Positions 44,681-53,351 of a DNA stretch of 64,000 nucleotides are shown piece after piece. The DNA is from Flavobacteriaceae bacterium (GTDB lineage Bacteria; Bacteroidota; Bacteroidia; Flavobacteriales; Flavobacteriaceae). Position numbers and translations under genes: made by a program. The stretch spans positions 372,001-436,000 of the forward strand of contig JANQNQ010000004.1 in NCBI GenBank assembly GCA_028279515.1, in the 5' to 3' direction. The notes under the pieces are model-generated. The model did no database searches. It had not been told where the DNA came from and saw nothing but the letters and a program-made list of their open reading frames with translations. Position 1 is the first letter of the stretch, and the number at the start of each line of letters is the position of its first letter.

Positions 44681-46048
44681 TTATTGACCATGGGTGGCAA
44701 TAGGATCATCATTTCCGTCTACATCATATCTGTATAATGAAAGATTAAAGATATTATTTGGTGAATAATTGTCAGTCCAAAAACATCCAAGCGAATTACA
44801 CTCATACTCCCAATAAGCGCCAGAAGGCACTCCGTCTGCTACCACATTTCCTAATAACAAAATGCCAGCTACATGCGGTGTAGCCATAGAAGTTCCGTTG
44901 TAAGAATCATAAGTGTTATCTGGAGTAGTTGATAATACATTACTACCAGGGGCAGCATAATCTACCGGAGAACCATAATTAGAGAAGTTAGACCAATAAT
45001 CTCCTTCTGCAATTGAAGAAACGGTGTAAGCATTAGAATGATTTACTCTTGCAGGACTTTCACTAGAGCAGTCCGAATAATCATTCCCAGCAGCTATGGC
45101 AACTTTAACTCCAGACCTAGCCAATCTTCTAGTCGCTCTGTCCCAAGCCCTTACATTGGTATATCCTAAACTTAAATTCGCAACATCACCGTTAGAAGCG
45201 TTGGCTGTAACATAATCAATACCACTTGTAACCCAATCGAAATTAGCTCCACCAGCAGCATTTAATACTTTTACTGCAATCACATTAGCTCCAGCAGCAA
45301 CGCCTATAACGCCAATGCCATTGTCTTTAGCAGCAATGGTTCCGGCTACATGCGTCCCATGACCTCCAAAATCGTTAGGGCCATTTTCAGTTGTCACGAA
45401 AGTAACGCTACTTGCAACATCTACATTTAAATCCTCATGATCTAGGTCAATACCTGAATCAATTACCCAAGCAGAAGCCGAGAGATTAGTGCCGTCAACA
45501 GAACCACCAACTCTTGTGATACCCCAAGGAGTGGTTTGTGAAGACATAGCCATACTAACATTTTCGCTTGACTTCGTATACGAAATTAACGTCTCAGCTT
45601 TATAGTTTTGCTCTATAAAGTCTACTCTAGGATCTTTTCTTAAAGTTTCTAATTCATTATCGGTTAAGTTTTCGGTTACAAAACCATTCAGCGCGAAACT
45701 GAAAGACTTCGTAATTTTTGAGTTGTCAATCCCAAAATCGAATACACTTTTATCCCTCAAGGTTCGTAATGTCAAATCAGAGACTTCCATATAAGCTTGC
45801 TTTCTTTCTGCTCTAGACAAATTAGATAAACGTTGCGTTGCATTTTTAAGAGTGCCCACTTTATCGAAAGTGCCATCTTTTAAAGTAATAAGAAAACTAC
45901 CAGGAATTGGTGTTGCATTGGGAATAGAAGAATTCAGAATAAATTCTGCGTTGCCATCTAATGACTGCTCATTTTCATTTGTATACTCGTCACTACAAGA
46001 GACAGTAAACAAAAGAATTGCCATAATAAAAATTGAAATTTTTTTCAT
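44681..46048 (-). CDS. S8-family serine protease (subtilisin-like) lipoprotein
   Basis: 455 residues. Lipoprotein signal with lipobox TVSC at about residue 18. An I9-type propeptide (about 45-150, SFLITLKDGTFDKVG to DFIEQNYKAE) precedes the peptidase_S8 domain. Catalytic residues: Asp in WVIDSGIDLDHEDL, His in GGHGTHVAGT, oxyanion Asn in IAAGNDYSD, Ser in NGTSMATPHVAG. It is exported and surface or periplasmic. No type IX C-terminal sorting domain is visible; the C-terminus ends in DPIATHGQ. Confidence 0.95.
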   Translation of the reverse strand: MKKISIFIMAILLFTVSCSDEYTNENEQSLDGNAEFILNSSIPNATPIPGSFLITLKDGTFDKVGTLKNATQRLSNLSRAERKQAYMEVSDLTLRTLRDKSVFDFGIDNSKITKSFSFALNGFVTENLTDNELETLRKDPRVDFIEQNYKAETLISYTKSSENVSMAMSSQTTPWGITRVGGSVDGTNLSASAWVIDSGIDLDHEDLNVDVASSVTFVTTENGPNDFGGHGTHVAGTIAAKDNGIGVIGVAAGANVIAVKVLNAAGGANFDWVTSGIDYVTANASNGDVANLSLGYTNVRAWDRATRRLARSGVKVAIAAGNDYSDCSSESPARVNHSNAYTVSSIAEGDYWSNFSNYGSPVDYAAPGSNVLSTTPDNTYDSYNGTSMATPHVAGILLLGNVVADGVPSGAYWEYECNSLGCFWTDNYSPNNIFNLSLYRYDVDGNDDPIATHGQ

Positions 46049-46401
46049 ACTAGAAAAAGTTTAAAAGGTTAATGATAAATATAACTTGGGGGTATTATTC
46101 ACATTGTTCGCCTAACGCGTTGAGCGTTGGCAAATGAATATCATGCACCAATCTCCTATGCGTGTTAGGAAATTACCTCAAGGGAAAAGTAACTATTTAT
46201 AAAGGGATGGATTGTTGCGTTATTTTGCAGTAAGGGAGTGAAAATTTGGTCGCAACGAAGACGAATATAGGAAATTTTTTTTAATCAATTTACCTTGTTA
46301 GAAATGTGGAAGGTAATTTTTTAGAGTGACCCTGCCCATTAAGTTTGACACAAAATAAATGCCAACCCTTTATAGCAAAAGGGTCAGCACACATTTCTGT
46401 T
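46049..46401. other. 353-base gap between two minus-strand genes
   Basis: No ORF found. It contains GTTGCG / CGCAAC arms (near 46214 and 46252), and TTACCTT / AAGGTAA arms at 46290-46296 and 46310-46316 followed by six T on the plus strand. Next come TGACCCTGCCCATTAAGTTTGACA at 46327-46350 (described in two parts: CCTGCCCATTAAG and TTTGACACAAAA) and a stem ACCCTTT / AAAGGGT (46365-46371, 46378-46384), which may terminate the minus gene ending at 46402. Confidence 0.5.
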
Positions 46402-47334
46402 TTATTGATCTATGATCGAAACTTTAATGCTTGGAAATTGTTTTTTTAGTTCTTCTTGAATACCTAGTACGTGACCTGCACCGACGATGACAACACTTTT
46501 TTGATGGTTGTTTGCAAGCACTTGTTCTCCAATGTTCTTAGCCATCATTTCATTTCGTTTATCCCAATAATAACCTCCTTTTTCACAGGGTTCGCAAGGA
46601 GTTTTCCGAAAGGTGAATTTATTGACTAGATCATAACGCTTAAGCGTGTTGATATTGTTCGTATGTCGTCCAAGTCTACCAAAAATAGCTGGAAAGATAG
46701 CCCGGCGGTAGAGCATTTTATTGGCTCTTCCTATATATTTTGCTTCTCCGTCCTTACGACTTTCTATGACACACGCACGCCAGTATTGGTGATATTCTTT
46801 ATAGTACCATTGGTTGTCCATTGAGTACACGAAGTTGTGGTTCATGGCGATGGCCAGTTTAGAAGTAAGGTCTCCATTTTCATTGCGCAAGGGTTTTTTA
46901 CTTCCCTCTGGCCCAAAACGGTACAAGTAGTTGTAGTAGTACCAATTGGCTCGATCTTGATTGGCGGCGTAATAATGGCGCAGATAGTCATAGTCTTCTT
47001 TTGACATTTCATTGACCTTTTTGGTTTTGAGTAGATCGATTTTTTGTGGGTCGTGTCGAAATATTTTGGCGATCGAATCAGAATAGGGTAAAAAGTTTCT
47101 TCGATTGTAATTATAAAAACTCACCGAATCTTCTGGTCGTTGATTCTCTGTGTAAATGGCATCTGGCGCATATTTTTTGGCCAAACGTAATAACGGACGA
47201 TAACTGTGTTTTACAATCTTAGGCACTTCATGCATGGTGCCTATAATGAAAACTTCGGGCTGCTCATTGTTTTGAGCCGCAGCGCTGAATACACTTAATA
47301 AAATGGATAACAAGGCAATCATAATGGTTCTCAT
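46402..47334 (-). CDS. exported TraB/GumN-like (DUF5694-like) protein
   Basis: 310 residues with a Sec signal peptide (ALLSILLSVFSAAAQ, about 1-21). The mature protein opens with VFIIGTMHEVPK (GxxH motif), has DAIYTENQRPED (a conserved Glu), RFGPEGSKKPL, and ends VVIVGAGHVLGIQEEL (GxGH). These are the marks of the TraB/Tiki/erythromycin-esterase-like superfamily, some of which are metal-dependent hydrolases. Its substrate is unknown. The LytTR gene lies 92 bases upstream on the same strand. Confidence 0.72.
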   Translation of the reverse strand: MRTIMIALLSILLSVFSAAAQNNEQPEVFIIGTMHEVPKIVKHSYRPLLRLAKKYAPDAIYTENQRPEDSVSFYNYNRRNFLPYSDSIAKIFRHDPQKIDLLKTKKVNEMSKEDYDYLRHYYAANQDRANWYYYNYLYRFGPEGSKKPLRNENGDLTSKLAIAMNHNFVYSMDNQWYYKEYHQYWRACVIESRKDGEAKYIGRANKMLYRRAIFPAIFGRLGRHTNNINTLKRYDLVNKFTFRKTPCEPCEKGGYYWDKRNEMMAKNIGEQVLANNHQKSVVIVGAGHVLGIQEELKKQFPSIKVSIIDQ

Positions 47335-47426
47335 AACGTGTTTTTTTAGTAAAACTTGATGAGGTCAAAAGTAGAAGTGCTTTGGGTCTAATCCCAATGA
47401 TCACGGCCTATTGGGGCGAAATGCTT

Positions 47427-48239
47427 TTAGTTTGTGGCGAAATGAAACTGCGCTTTTGCTTCGGTTTGATACGTTTTGGACACAGGGACGAAAAGTCCGT
47501 GACTTAGTAGGACGCCTTGCTTCCCATTTTCAATTTTCCATCGCTGAAAGTGATACGGATTTATCAAGAAAGAACGATGTGTTCGGAAGAGTTCGGGAAA
47601 TTCGGTCTCGATGGTCGAAAGTGTATTTCGAATCAATTGTTTCTTAAGTTGATTTCCGTCCAAAAAGGAAATTTCAATATAGTTGTCAGAAGATTGAATA
47701 GCGATAAGGTCGTTAAAGTGCAACCGTAAGCTTTCGTAGTTACCAGTACCTTGAATCACTATTTTTTGATCTTCCAGCTTCTTATTCTTGTACTTACCAA
47801 AAGCCCAACGCCCAATAATAACGATTGGTAGGATGGTCAGCACAGCAGGAAAGAATATGGCCCGAAAATAATAGCCAAGTGTATACGGGTTCGGAATATC
47901 GATCATCACCACGTACAAATAGAACCCTCTAACAACCAAAAAGCTACAGACTAAGAAGAATAGCAGAAACAGTATCTCTTCACGCCAAAACCATTGTTGT
48001 TTGTTTCGAGTGAATAGGAATTTCTGAAATGGTAAGGAAAGTAAATAGCAAGTGGCACCCAAAAGACCATAGCCAGGTAGGTAGATCAACTTCTCGGTAG
48101 CACCAAATTCATCGACGTCCAGCGGTTCGGTGAAGTATAGAAACACAAAGACCCAAATGGCCAAGCCCAATGCAATCAGCAAGTGCGAACGTAGTGCGCC
48201 ATCAAAAGGGTAGAGGTTATTCAATGTTTTAATTTTCAA
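47427..48239 (-). CDS. membrane-embedded LytTR-domain transcription regulator
   Basis: 270 residues. Four membrane helices (about 19-37, 52-71, 88-110, 126-147) are joined to a C-terminal LytTR DNA-binding domain (about 165-262): LHFNDLIAIQSSDNYIEI, FRTHRSFLINPYHF and GLFVPVSKTY, all typical. There is no receiver domain, so signals would enter through the membrane part. The start lies 18 bases downstream of a nine-copy heptamer array on the same transcript side, which may affect its expression. Confidence 0.88.
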   Translation of the reverse strand: MKIKTLNNLYPFDGALRSHLLIALGLAIWVFVFLYFTEPLDVDEFGATEKLIYLPGYGLLGATCYLLSLPFQKFLFTRNKQQWFWREEILFLLFFLVCSFLVVRGFYLYVVMIDIPNPYTLGYYFRAIFFPAVLTILPIVIIGRWAFGKYKNKKLEDQKIVIQGTGNYESLRLHFNDLIAIQSSDNYIEISFLDGNQLKKQLIRNTLSTIETEFPELFRTHRSFLINPYHFQRWKIENGKQGVLLSHGLFVPVSKTYQTEAKAQFHFATN

Positions 48240-48256
48240 TGATTTAATGTGTTAAT

Positions 48257-48323
48257 TTAGGTGTTAGGTGTTAGGTGTTAGGTGTTAGGTGTTAGGTGTT
48301 AGGTGTTAGGTGTTAGGTGTTAG
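48257..48323. repeat. heptamer tandem array, nine copies
   Basis: Nine exact TTAGGTG units (48257-48319) plus a partial TTAG. On the strand of the downstream LytTR gene the unit reads CACCTAA. The array is 18-80 bases before that gene's start, and 7-base repeats change by slippage, so copy number is probably variable. Confidence 0.93.
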
Positions 48324-48567
48324 TTATTGGTTTCTGCTTATTCGCCACAAACCCGCCTTTACCATTCGGGCAAGTTCACGAATGTTATCTAGTATCTATT
48401 CGTTATTTTTATTCTCTGTCCCTTGGGCTTTGTAATTAATTCTTTGTACTCATATCTCAATACTCAATACTTTGTACTAGCATCAAAACTAACCAAAACC
48501 AACAATTGCTGCAAGGGCAGTGGATAACTGATGGTAAATGTAAAGGAATCGTTCTATCTTAGCCTCT
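48324..48567. repeat. intergenic repeat modules in reverse orientation
   Basis: 48344-48385 is module C inverted (GCCACAAACCCGCC, ACCATTCGGGCAAG, TTCACGAATG). 48425-48480 has TTTGTAATTAATTCTTTGTACTC and ATCTCAATACTCAATACTTTG, the reverse complement of the GAGTACAAAGTATTGAG module. This and the array fill the 328-base gap between the LytTR gene and truA. Confidence 0.8.
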
Positions 48568-49365
48568 ATGTTTACAAAGCGTTACTATTATTTGATCACC
48601 ATACAATATTTAGGATTTCGATTTCACGGTTGGCAGCATCAGCCAGGGCAAAAGACGATAGAGGGTATGTTGAAACGAACCCTAGGTTATGTTTTTACCG
48701 ATAATGACCGAACCTTTAAAATTTTAGGCGCCGGACGCACAGATGCCAAAGTATCTGCGCACGAAGGAGCCTTCGAGTTATTCATAAAAGGAGAGCCATT
48801 GGCGGATCTTGAAGCGTTTTTGGAAAGCTTCAATCGAAATCTACCCCAAGATATTAGAGCGTTAGCGATTCGCCCTGTAAATAAAGACTTCAATGTTATC
48901 AAGGACGCCAAAATAAAGGAGTATGTATATTTGTTTTCACACGGGCAAAAGAACCATCCGTTTTGCGCACCGTTCATGGCCAATATCATCGATACGTTGG
49001 ATATTGATACGATGACCAAGGCGGCTCCATTGTTCGAAGGCACGCACAATTTCAAGAGTTATACGGTACGACCTAATGAGAAGACCCAATTTGAACGAGA
49101 AGTGCTCACCTGTAGATTAAAAAAGAACGATTTGTATACGGCTAGTTTTTTTCCTGCGGAAACCTTTGCGTTACATGTGTATGGCGCTGGATTTATGCGC
49201 TATCAGATACGTAAGATGGCAGGGGCTTTGATTCAGGTGGGACTTGGAAACCTATCAGTTGAAACGATACAAGAAAGCCTGAAACCAAACAGCGATATTA
49301 TGCTAGAATATGTGGCTCCAGCTTCTGGACTGGTGCTGAACAGGGTTGAGTTTCAAGAAAATTAA
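48568..49365 (+). CDS. truA: tRNA pseudouridine(38-40) synthase
   Basis: 265 residues. Catalytic Asp in GAGRTDAKVSAHEGAFEL (about residue 52). YLGFRFHGWQHQPGQKTI opens the enzyme and GAGFMRYQIRKMAGALIQVG is the C-terminal signature. It modifies the anticodon arm of tRNAs. It follows a repeat-filled gap and precedes the DUF2461 gene. Confidence 0.95.
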   Translation: MFTKRYYYLITIQYLGFRFHGWQHQPGQKTIEGMLKRTLGYVFTDNDRTFKILGAGRTDAKVSAHEGAFELFIKGEPLADLEAFLESFNRNLPQDIRALAIRPVNKDFNVIKDAKIKEYVYLFSHGQKNHPFCAPFMANIIDTLDIDTMTKAAPLFEGTHNFKSYTVRPNEKTQFEREVLTCRLKKNDLYTASFFPAETFALHVYGAGFMRYQIRKMAGALIQVGLGNLSVETIQESLKPNSDIMLEYVAPASGLVLNRVEFQEN

Positions 49366-49393
49366 TTGTACCTTAAAAAACAAAAAACCAACA

Positions 49394-50074
49394 ATGAGTA
49401 GTACCATTACGAAAGACACCCTAAACTTCCTCAAAGATCTAGAAAAGAATAACAACAGAGATTGGTTCGAGACCAATAAGAAAACGTTCAAAGTCCATGA
49501 GAAAGAGGTGAAAGGCTTTTTCGCCGAATTGCACAACGCTATGAATGTACATGATGAGATCGACCGAATGAAGATGTTTCGGATATATCGTGACGTTCGG
49601 TTTTCAAAAGACAAGACACCTTACAAATCACATTTGGCAGGTTCTTTTAATAGGACCAAACCTAGACTTCGTGGCGGGTACTACATTCAAATAAAACCTG
49701 GAGGTTCTTTTATCGCCACGGGTTTTTGGGATCCTAACAAAGAAGATTTGCTTCGCATTCGAAAGGAATTTGAAATGGACGACCAAGAGATCCGTGACAT
49801 CATTGACTCATCGGCCTTCAAAGATGTTTGGGGTGAGATGCAAGGAGATGCAGTGAAGACCGCTCCGAAGGGCTTCGACAAAGAGCACAAAGCGATTGAC
49901 TTGATCAAACACAAGCAATTTATTTTTACCCGCAGTTTTACTGACAAGGAAGTGACCTCCAGTAAATTTCTGGAAAAGGTAGATGCATCTTTTCAAGCCA
50001 TACGCCCATTCTTTAACTATATGAGCGACGTCTTGACGACAGATCTAAACGGAGTTTCTTTAATCGACGACTAG
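49394..50074 (+). CDS. DUF2461 (TIGR02453-type) protein
   Basis: 226 residues from the ATG at 49394; an earlier in-frame ATG (49346) lies inside truA. Motifs of the family: LKDLEKNNNRDWFETNKKTF, RMFRIYRDVRFSKDKTPYKS, GGYYIQIKPGGSFIATGFWDP and KGFDKEHKAIDLIKHKQF. No biochemical role is known; the fold is unassigned here. It lies 28 bases after truA. Confidence 0.88.
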   Translation: MSSTITKDTLNFLKDLEKNNNRDWFETNKKTFKVHEKEVKGFFAELHNAMNVHDEIDRMKMFRIYRDVRFSKDKTPYKSHLAGSFNRTKPRLRGGYYIQIKPGGSFIATGFWDPNKEDLLRIRKEFEMDDQEIRDIIDSSAFKDVWGEMQGDAVKTAPKGFDKEHKAIDLIKHKQFIFTRSFTDKEVTSSKFLEKVDASFQAIRPFFNYMSDVLTTDLNGVSLIDD

Positions 50075-50076
50075 CG

Positions 50077-50493
50077 CTACACTACCTTCGCCAATGAAGG
50101 ACGCTCAAATAACTGAACTTGATCTTTAAGACGTTCCATTACAATGTTCATCATGCGTTTGTTCAAGGCAGAAGAATTCTCAATATAACCCACATACTCT
50201 TCAACGGTAAACTGTCCGATGATCATGCCCTTCAGTGAATTCCTGAATTTCATGTCTTTGTGAATGGCGTTGTCAATGTACATGAGTTTCTTCTCTAAAC
50301 TCAATTCATAGAACATGCCCTTATGTTTATTAACATAATTTCTGAAAACCTCTATTAACAATGGGTTTTGCAGCTTCACGATGGGGCGAATGGTCGCGTT
50401 TTGAAAGCGCTCATCCGAGCTCATGTTGTCTGTTATCCTTGCCGAATGTATCTTCGGACGAATTCTCAGAATGTCATTAGGTCTATCATTCAT
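50077..50493 (-). CDS. small helical protein conserved in Flavobacteriia
   Basis: 138 residues, mostly alpha-helical (SLEKKLMYIDNAIHKDMKF, TVEEYVGYIENSSALNKRM). I recall relatives labelled glyoxalase, but no VOC-fold motif is visible, so that name is not supported. It is convergent with the DUF2461 gene, 2 bases apart. Confidence 0.75.
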   Translation of the reverse strand: MNDRPNDILRIRPKIHSARITDNMSSDERFQNATIRPIVKLQNPLLIEVFRNYVNKHKGMFYELSLEKKLMYIDNAIHKDMKFRNSLKGMIIGQFTVEEYVGYIENSSALNKRMMNIVMERLKDQVQLFERPSLAKVV

Positions 50494-50893
50494 CGCGTTA
50501 GGTTTTTATAAATTTAACTGAAATTCAAAAAGGTATTCAACACGATTTCAACGAGTTATTAAGAATGTTATCAACATATTATGAACACTAATTTAGGGCA
50601 TGTTTGTAAAGAAATTATTAGCGGCACATTAAAAGACTAAGTTCCTTCTTTACAATAATTACGTGTGTCATATTTATGAAAAATCAATAGAGGACTGTAT
50701 CTTTATGTTAGTATTAAGTACGAAGTATATTATTATATATTGAAATAGATGAGATGTCAGTTCGAGCACTGCCGAGATCAAAATATATTTTGAACAAAGG
50801 CATCTGGTGAAAACCAGTCGAGAATGAACCTCGTACTGGACTGAAATAAATCCCAGCCTGTGCAGGAATGATACTAACAACTAAAAACCAACC
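50494..50893. repeat. 400-base gap with interspersed repeat (copy 4) and A-rich leader
   Basis: 50494-50700 holds nothing I recognise apart from AT-rich DNA. 50755-50830 has module A (ATGTCAGTTCGAGCACTGCC), the hairpin TCAAAATATATTTTGA, and CTGGTgaaAACCAGTCGAG. 50850-50867 carries TCCCAGCCTGTGCAGGAAT, a further short module. It ends in ACTAACAACTAAAAACCAA before the DUF72 ATG. Confidence 0.75.
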
Positions 50894-51787
50894 ATGAAAT
50901 TCGGAAAAGTAGACCACCCTGAAACTATTGACTTCACTATCCCAAAAGATCATCCAGAGACTGCAGTAGTATTGGACAGGACAAAACAAGGCAATGCACC
51001 AAAGTTCTATATCGGCTGTGCCAAATGGAATCGACAAGACTTAAAAAACTTCTATCCAAGAGGTACCAAGGACGAATTGGTGTACTATGCGACGCAATTC
51101 AATTCGATAGAACTCAATGCAACTTTTTACAGGATCTTTCCGGGGGAACAGTTTGCCAAATGGTATGACAAAACGCCCGACGGATTTAAATTCTTTCCGA
51201 AGTTATCACAAGATATTAGCCATTTGAGACGCTTAAATGAAAAGGTCTATCCTTTTATGGATGCGTATTTGGATGCTGCTAGCAACTTGAAAGAGAAGTT
51301 GGGAACCATCTTCTTGCAAATGCACAACAATTTTGCCCCAAAAAACTGGGACAGGGTAGTGACTTTCGTAGAGCGATGGCCCAAAGAGTTTAAGTTAGCG
51401 ATTGAATTTAGACACACCGATTGGTTCAATGATGAAAGTGTAGCCAATGAACTGTATCATTTGCTAGAAGAGAACGGTATGACTAACGTTTTGGTAGACA
51501 CAGCGGGTAGAAGAGACCTCATGCATATGCGACTTACTAGCAACGAAGCATTTGTACGATACGTTGGCGCAAACCATGACTCAGATTACGACCGCCTTGA
51601 TGATTGGGTAAAGCGACTTCGAATTTGGGTGGACCAAGGGTTAGAAAATGTTCACTTCTTTGTGCACCAGAACTTAGAGAAGGCTTCACCACTTTTATCG
51701 GCCCATCTCATTGAAAAACTGAACAAAGAATTCGGAACCGAAATCCATATTCCGCAAACATTGGTGCCGCCAAAAACGCTTTTTTAA
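50894..51787 (+). CDS. DUF72-domain protein
   Basis: 297 residues, TIM-barrel-like family of unknown function. FYIGCAKWNRQDLKNFYP and FNSIELNATFYRIFP are the N-terminal signatures, followed by DGFKFFPKLSQDISH, LAIEFRHTDWF, VLVDTAGRRD and the C-terminal FVHQNLE. It is convergent with the decarboxylase-like gene, whose stop follows the next base. Confidence 0.87.
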   Translation: MKFGKVDHPETIDFTIPKDHPETAVVLDRTKQGNAPKFYIGCAKWNRQDLKNFYPRGTKDELVYYATQFNSIELNATFYRIFPGEQFAKWYDKTPDGFKFFPKLSQDISHLRRLNEKVYPFMDAYLDAASNLKEKLGTIFLQMHNNFAPKNWDRVVTFVERWPKEFKLAIEFRHTDWFNDESVANELYHLLEENGMTNVLVDTAGRRDLMHMRLTSNEAFVRYVGANHDSDYDRLDDWVKRLRIWVDQGLENVHFFVHQNLEKASPLLSAHLIEKLNKEFGTEIHIPQTLVPPKTLF

Positions 51788-52648
51788 CTAGTAACTAGCG
51801 CCCACCTCTACAAAGGTATTCTTTTCATGAAATCGTGGAGCAACAGGTGATGCCATACAACAGGTAGATCCCAAATAGAAGAGCGCGATCTCATCGAGTT
51901 TACCAACCGTAGCATTGAGTTGAATGTTTTCAGGGAGTTCGATAGTACCAACAGCAGGCCCGCCAACAATTGATAGGTACCACGTGCGATTTTCTTCATC
52001 GACGATATCGATATTTACGCGCTCGTTTCTAAAGGCTGGCAAAGACGGGTTTTGTTTGTATATCCATGGTCGCAGAACTACCAGATCTCCAGGTACATGT
52101 TGTATTCTGGTGATCGTTCCGTTAACAGGTGCATGAATGCGATGATAATTCTTGTTATGCAAGAAAACGTTTGTAAATGTGTAGTTGTCTGGGATCGATT
52201 CCTTATCTACACCAAAGACGGTTTCAACTTGGCGCTCATCACACTTTACTTTGGTGGTGGTAATATTGCTAACATAATTGACATCGCAGAGTAATCCCTC
52301 ACAAGGCCAAACCATTTTACTGGCAGTCATCGGTAGACTTTTAAACTCACGTATAAAAAAGTCTTGAAAGCTGTCATAGTCATTTTTACCAAAAGGAGGT
52401 TTAAACTTCTCTAAGTAATTCTCATCAGAATAGTTGAGCTTCACATAAGGAGCAATGAAACGTTTGCTAAAAGGCTTGTCGTACAAAGAACTGTAGACTT
52501 TTGAAAGCCTTCGTTGCAACGGACTCGGGATGTTTCCCCATAAACGAACCGAAAGAAACTTGTACATATCGGCACGCCATTGCGGTACCTTAAAGACATT
52601 AAAATGCGGGTCAGAATGGTAGGAGCAAGCGTTAATCTCTGTGTTCAT
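51788..52648 (-). CDS. phosphatidylserine decarboxylase-like protein
   Basis: 286 residues. FLHNKNYHRIHAPVNG with the catalytic histidines, and FYLGSTCCMASPV near the C-terminus, where the LGST motif would be cleaved between Gly260 and Ser261 to create the pyruvoyl group, are those of Psd. The beta-subunit part has PGDLVVLRP and NERVNIDIVDEE. After the LGST motif, TCCMASPV differs from the usual hydrophobic continuation, and the tail is short. No PssA is nearby. It may act on PS or a related substrate. Confidence 0.78.
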   Translation of the reverse strand: MNTEINACSYHSDPHFNVFKVPQWRADMYKFLSVRLWGNIPSPLQRRLSKVYSSLYDKPFSKRFIAPYVKLNYSDENYLEKFKPPFGKNDYDSFQDFFIREFKSLPMTASKMVWPCEGLLCDVNYVSNITTTKVKCDERQVETVFGVDKESIPDNYTFTNVFLHNKNYHRIHAPVNGTITRIQHVPGDLVVLRPWIYKQNPSLPAFRNERVNIDIVDEENRTWYLSIVGGPAVGTIELPENIQLNATVGKLDEIALFYLGSTCCMASPVAPRFHEKNTFVEVGASY

Positions 52649-52953
52649 AATTACTGTTCAGTTTTTCTAGAGCCCCACAACATGCGATGATCATTGTTTT
52701 TATAGTGGGTTAGGAATTAGGTTGTTACTAAAATTATTTGATTCTTTTTTTGGGAGTAGGCCAATTAAGAAAAGTTTAAAAAAAGATTAACAGAATTATT
52801 AGATTCACAGAAATCATTTGTTAAGATATACACAAGAGAAGATGTCCGTATCTTTGTTTCTCAGTACTGAGTAGTGAGTAGTTAGATAGTTTTTCAAATC
52901 TCAATACTTACATACTTTGTACCAACAACCAAGAACTAAGAACTAAGAACTAA
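52649..52953. repeat. 305-base gap; mixed repeats before the thioesterase
   Basis: 52649-52855 is AT-rich with no ORF. 52861-52953 holds CAGTACTGAGTAGTGAG-like DNA, ATCTCAATACTTACATACTTTG (two parts of the repeat seen elsewhere in this window), and three exact AAGAACT copies at 52931-52951 directly before the ATG. Confidence 0.75.
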
Positions 52954-53349
52954 ATGAGATACCATACCAGAAAAGCCGTTAAACCAGGAGATTTGAATCC
53001 CAATGAAACTTTGTTTGGAGGTAGACTTCTCGAATGGATCGATGAAGAAGCTGCCCTATATGCAGTCATTCAGCTCGAAAATAGAAAGGTGGTTACAAAG
53101 TACATGTCAGAGATCAACTTTGTAAGCTCGGCAAGGCAAGGAGATATTGTAGAGATTGGGATGGAGGTCGTCAAGTTTGGTCATACTTCATTGGTGCTTA
53201 AATGTGAAGTGCGAAATAAGATGACAAGAGCCACCATACTGACCATTGATAACATTGTAATGGTAAACCTAAACGAAGAAGGACGTCCAGCTGCACACGG
53301 AAAAACAAAGGTCGAATACGTAAAAGACCGCCTAAAGAAAAAAGGATAG
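52954..53349 (+). CDS. acyl-CoA thioesterase (hot-dog fold)
   Basis: 131 residues. NPNETLFGGRLLEWIDEEAA has the family motif with the catalytic Asp; EINFVSSARQGDIVEIG and TILTIDNIVMVNLNEEGRP match the BACH/YciA group. It hydrolyses acyl-CoA; chain length preference is not readable. Confidence 0.9.
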   Translation: MRYHTRKAVKPGDLNPNETLFGGRLLEWIDEEAALYAVIQLENRKVVTKYMSEINFVSSARQGDIVEIGMEVVKFGHTSLVLKCEVRNKMTRATILTIDNIVMVNLNEEGRPAAHGKTKVEYVKDRLKKKG

Positions 53350-53351
53350 GC

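Noticed and set aside
48257-48323. Tandem array as a CRISPR array
   Set aside because: Units are 7 bases without spacers, and no cas genes are near.
50077-50493. Name glyoxalase for the 138-residue protein
   Set aside because: No VOC-fold metal ligands or beta-alpha-beta pattern; the protein is helical.
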